Shown here piece after piece: positions 60,104 through 64,000 of a DNA stretch of 64,000 bases. Every line of letters starts with the position of its first letter. Within the stretch, counting starts at the first letter, position 1. The position numbers and the translations under genes were made by a program. The stretch is from Xanthostigma xanthostigma (taxonomy: Eukaryota > Arthropoda > Insecta > Raphidioptera > Raphidiidae): NCBI GenBank assembly GCA_963575645.1, contig OY754464.1, forward strand, positions 66,128,948 through 66,192,947, given 5' to 3'. Under the pieces are notes generated by a model. It worked only from the letters and a program-made list of their open reading frames with translations, did not search any database and was not told the DNA's origin.

Positions 60104-61047
60104 TGTTACCGGATAAGTCCGTTATGAAGTCATACCTAGGTTTGCCTAGGCAAAGTCCGCATTGTCGGGCCACTTTAGGCAAAGTTCGAAATTATTCGAT
60201 ATTTCGGACATTGCCTACACTGTGGTACGACAATCTTAGGTTTGCTAGATGTGTAGCAGGCAAACTACGAAATAAGTTGATATTCCGATTCCAGGCGACG
60301 TCACTGAATTCTCATTCTGCATTGACTTTTGTGTTTAGTTGGGTTAAGCGGCCGTTGTGTTCAGTTGGGTTTAATCTTTATTGGATTTGTGACCAACAAG
60401 ATATATGCAAGTAGATATGAGTGGCGTGGGTGAAATGAAGGCGAGATTTTTGGAGAAATTAGAGAGTATGCAGAAACCAATAAATTCTTTTTACATTCCA
60501 TCGATAGAGAAGTACGAGGCATTAATTAAAGAAGTTGAAGAAGCCAAGCAGGTTGCCAAAAAAACAACTCTTCAATACCGGCGTCTCAAATGTTATGATG
60601 TGTTACTTGATGGGGGCATTAAAAAGTTAATTTTGCCATTGTCTGCGCAAGTCACTGAAGTGAAATACTTTGTCCCCAATGAAGAATTGTTTGAGGTGCT
60701 AGATAATGCTCACAAGGAATGTGGTCATGCTGGAAGAGATATTATGATTAATCATTAAAGCACTAAGCAACAAATTATTAATACAAATTAGTGTTTTTTT
60801 TTTCTATCGCAAACTGTGCTTCTTACTCGTACATAGGTATAATATTGACAGTAGGTAGGATAGTAATGCGGTAGGTTATTTCGGAGTTTGCCTGCTACAT
60901 ATTTGGTAAACCTAAGATTGTCTTACAACAGTGCAGGCAATGTCGGAAATATCAACTAATTTCCGACTTAGCCTAAAGTGGCCCGGCAATGCGGACTTTG
61001 CCTAGACAAACCTAGGTATGACTGCGTAACGGGCTTTGCCGGTAACA
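60104..61047 (+). mobile_element. Ginger-like DNA transposon, 944 bp, nested
   Basis: It begins TGTTACCGG and ends CCGGTAACA, and TATA flanks both sides (60100-60103 and 61048-61051). TIRs extend about 170 bp (CTAGGTTTGCCTAGGCAAAG region and complement at 60890-61047). TGT...ACA ends with a 4-bp duplication fit the Ginger group, as does the ORF inside. Confidence 0.82.
60405..60758 (+). pseudogene. Truncated KRBA2/Ginger-type integrase ORF (117 aa)
   Basis: It reads NSFYIPSIEKYEALIKEVEE, KKTTLQYRRLKCYDVLLDGG, EVKYFVPNEELFEVL and HKECGHAGRD. This order is that of KRAB-A-domain-containing-2-like integrases found with Ginger elements. HxxxxH of the HHCC zinc finger is present, but the frame stops at DIMINH, before the CxxC and the whole DDE core. 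The frame is otherwise clean, without stops or frameshifts. It either decays slowly or was captured as a short ORF. Confidence 0.78.
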
Positions 61048-61539
61048 TATATTCTTTTTAATCTGTTCAAGTTTCCTTCTTGTTATAAATAATTTTTCCT
61101 GGTATCATCACCTAAACCCCCTAGACCCCCCGTCCCCCATGTCATAAAAAATAAGCTAAGCAAAGACCCCCTCCCCCTTTGGCGCTTACGTAATACTAGA
61201 ATGGCCCCTTATTCGATCTTGACTAAATTTTGTATGCCTATTTGAGATCTATTGACGTAACGATTCTGAAGTTTTTAGCTTTCGAAATTTAATATTTTCA
61301 ATTCTAGAACAGTTTTCCCTCAAGCGCAACGCTAACGTATAGAAAATATCGGAGGAAAGTTGTAAAATGAAAAATATTGTAAATACGGTGTTTTGGTATT
61401 GAGAAATAAATAAACGGTCCGACACAATTTGGATTAGCTTTCTTGTAGAGCAGGAGGGCTGTAGATTTTATGTAGGATAAATCCTAACTAAAATAATATA
61501 TCCCCTGTCAGAGCTGCAGAAGGTACTTTAAATAATTAT

Positions 61540-63150
61540 GTAAAAAATAACCAGCTAATTAGCCGGTTAAATATCCGCGGCTATTTAGTATTACTATTAT
61601 TAGCTTGCGCAGAAAGTTTTTGCGCATGTTTGTAAATTCCGGTCGGTATTGGGATATCTGACAAGTGTCAGTCAACAAAATTTAATAACCAGTATCTACA
61701 TAAACATAAAAACCACGAAGTCTGTAACTAGGAGACCTAGCTTCCTATGCTTGCTGAGACAGACCGTTTTCTGGCGCACGCGAGATGGCGCTGTTATCAC
61801 TACCTGGGAAAACTTCGATTCTTTCCACCTGTTTTGCCATAGTTACCAAAGTTGTTTAACTTCACAGACACTACACACATGTAAGTCATAAATGCGTGTG
61901 CGTTACCCAGTAGCTGACGCCATATTGGTTCATGCGATAGATATCGGTCCATCGCTATGCTCGAGCTGGTTGTCTTGGTTACAGAGTTCGTGATAAAAAC
62001 ATTATTTGATTGTTCTGTGAAACGGAAACCTCCATATTTTTTTTATAATCAATGGGCTAAAATGGTTACAACAAAAAAGCGGTAATTTTACACCATTAGC
62101 TTTAAAAATATCGCGATACACGATACTAAACTAAAAAAAAATGTAAACAAAAATACCCACAGTCGTACTCGTGTATTTTCAACACCACTATTTTCAACTG
62201 ATTTTCAAGATATTAGTCTCTATCTCTCTCGTAAGTGTTTTCTCCTACGCTGCTCAGCCAATGAGAAAGTACGTTTGACAACGTTTACTTCAAATTATTA
62301 AATATTTTTTTTCAAGTTGGTCTATTACTGCCTTGAAGTGTGGATGAAGAAGAAGTTGAAAATACAGGAGTTGACAAGTTCCGACATGTTCAAAATACGT
62401 GAGTTCTACTGTATTTGTTTGTGTCTATTGGATCATATAATTTATCTGGACCAAACAAAAATTGTTTAAAGCAAGCAAATAAGTATCGTTGGGTTCAGAT
62501 TATCAATTGACCAAATGAATGTTTGTTTGTCTAAAAATGTTTTTTTTTTCTCAGTGTATATAGTCAATTTCTTGAGAGTTAAAGATTTTTGTATAGAAGT
62601 ATCCCAAAAAAAAGATACTTTGCACTTTTGATATTACTTTTCAAAGTATCTTACATTATTACATATTTCAATTTTATTTTAGATATAGTATCGTAACATA
62701 AATTTTGGTTATAAAATTATGATGGCTGACAATGGAGATGGCACGAGAAACGTAATATAGATGGCAGCACGTATATAGCTACCTAACTTATGATTTGTTT
62801 TTATAGGAAAACTATTGTTTGAGCAGTTGGAACAAAAGCTTTTCCTTTCTTTTTCAATTTCAAATCCTTTGGAAATACAAAATCTTTATAATTTGAACAT
62901 TGATAAACACAACACATCGGCATTATCAATGATTTATTATTTTAAAAAAACTTATTTTGCATGCAGTACTATGAATGGTCCACAGACTGAGGTGGTTATA
63001 TAGCTGGCGCATCTAGCGGTCAAGTTTGGCAGTGCCCATCCTCATTACTGCAATCTAGACCAGAATTTACAATCATACGCAAAAACTTTCTGCGTACAAT
63101 AAATGGGCGCGGCTATTAAATCGGACATTTAGCTGGCTATTTAACTTTTA
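61540..63150. mobile_element. 1.6-kb non-autonomous TIR element
   Basis: The left end, GTAAAAAATAACCAGCTAAT ... CGCGGCTATTTAG ... GCAGAAAGTTTTTGCGCATG, is mirrored over about 110 bp at 63045-63150. The interior shows short frames only (for example 62815-63003) and no transposase motif. Confidence 0.75.
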
Positions 63151-63329
63151 CATCACTAAAATTTAATGTTATACAGTCCTGTTTTGTCTGCGCTTAAATC
63201 TACAAATCATTTAGATATGAGTATAATACAATGTGCGTAATAATGAAAAGCAAAATTCGATTAATTTGAAAATACAAAACAAAAAAATCCAGGCAATTGG
63301 GCGACGGGGCCATTCCAAATTCAAAAATG

Positions 63330-63398
63330 TTGACATTTGATTATAATAAAGAAAATAAAATTTCTGATATCGCGTGAGGTGACGCGGGTAATGGCTAG
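63330..63398 (+). mobile_element. Helitron 3' end with hairpin
   Basis: CGCGTGAGGTGACGCG forms a stem-loop about 10 bp before a terminal CTAG (63395-63398) followed by T. The start of the element is not identified. Confidence 0.6.
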
Positions 63399-64000
63399 TA
63401 TTCAATATGATATTTGCTATTCGTTGCCATGGTTACCTACATATATGTTCCACGTCATGTAAAAATTAATCAAAGCATGCCGAACTAGTTTATTTTTGAC
63501 AGATCCATAAAACAAAAGAGCGACTGATTTCTTTTTATTTTCAAAAAATTTCCGAAACTATAAAGTATAGAAAAAAAATTTTTAACGAAACTTTCTTGAA
63601 AAATAAATAGAATAATAAGCCGGTATGAAAAGTATACCATTATTATATAAAAAACATATAGCATATACCTCTTCTGCGCATGCGCCGATTTTCCCCAAAA
63701 ACAATAGGGCTCTTCATATTTGCATACCAAACATCCTCCCAAAATTTGGTTTCAATCCGCTCATCCGTTTGACCTGTATCGTGTTAACAGACTACCAGAC
63801 AAACAGATGCACAGTTTTTTCAAAAATATGTTTTTTGGATTCGGGGGACCTCAAAACGGAAAGATATTGTAAAATTTTTGAAAAGTGATTTTTGACCTAA
63901 ACTAGTACCATTTCCCACTTGCGGGTTGGAAGTTAAAAAAATACTAATCATAATTGTTACGTTCCATTAATACACACTACATTACGAATTCGGAAAGGAA
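63399..64000. other. End of window, nothing recognised
   Basis: AT-rich; the 85- and 87-codon frames overlap on opposite strands and match nothing known to me. Confidence 0.4.

Larger units (their letters stand above)
59985..61208. mobile_element. MITE with GGCCATTC termini, host of the Ginger-like element
   Basis: GGCCATTCAAGTATTACGTA at the left and TACGTAATACTAGAATGGCC at the right form TIRs. CCCCCTCC-rich subterminal parts and GTAAGCAAAG blocks flank both sides. This type is widespread in animals. Without the insertion it would be about 280 bp. Confidence 0.82.

Overview
The window is nuclear DNA of an arthropod, most probably an insect. Genes are split by many spliceosomal introns, the sequence is AT-rich, and the introns are full of DNA-transposon debris. 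I could not settle the insect order from sequence alone. All exon limits were placed by eye from GT/AG sites, phase continuity and family similarity.

Three protein genes account for the coding content. (1) A PHIP/BRWD-type gene (insect BRWD3) lies on the minus strand from 37263 down to 1130. Its 20 coding exons keep one frame and give about 1840 aa: an N-terminal alpha-helical region, WD40 propeller, cryptic Tudor domain, two bromodomains and an acidic tail. (2) A dehydrodolichyl diphosphate synthase (DHDDS) gene lies on the plus strand at 37709-40449, with 4 exons and 297 aa. It starts head to head with BRWD3 across a 445-bp, locally CpG-rich shared promoter. (3) A secreted large lipid transfer protein of the vitellogenin-like type, with a C-terminal von Willebrand D region, lies on the minus strand from 55684 down to 41060. 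It has 18 coding exons and about 1458 aa, and it converges on DHDDS. The three genes have unrelated jobs: chromatin reading and ubiquitin-ligase targeting, dolichol synthesis, and extracellular lipid or ligand carriage. Apart from the shared promoter I see no functional link.

The rest is mobile DNA. Intron 4 of BRWD3 holds the most striking object, an 8.1-kb asymmetric fold-back element (27171-35284) with an 11-bp target duplication. Its left arm has been expanded by a 1374-bp higher-order repeat made of nine ~153-bp monomers. It sits inside a Helitron-like sequence (26989-35359). Five copies of a palindromic hAT-type MITE carry 8-bp duplications, exact in three. Other elements include a MITE family preferring T-runs (two copies sit in the polypyrimidine tract of real splice acceptors), Harbinger-like, piggyBac-like and pogo/Tigger elements, mariner pieces, a Penelope GIY-YIG fragment, a Helitron carrying a tRNA-Lys-like sequence, and tRNA-derived SINE-like sequences.

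Region 55.7-64 kb, upstream of the vitellogenin-like gene, has no host gene that I can support. It holds a LINE scrap, MITEs, Helitron ends, a 1.6-kb TIR element, and a 944-bp Ginger-like element with a truncated KRBA2-type integrase ORF. The Ginger-like element is nested in a second transposon.
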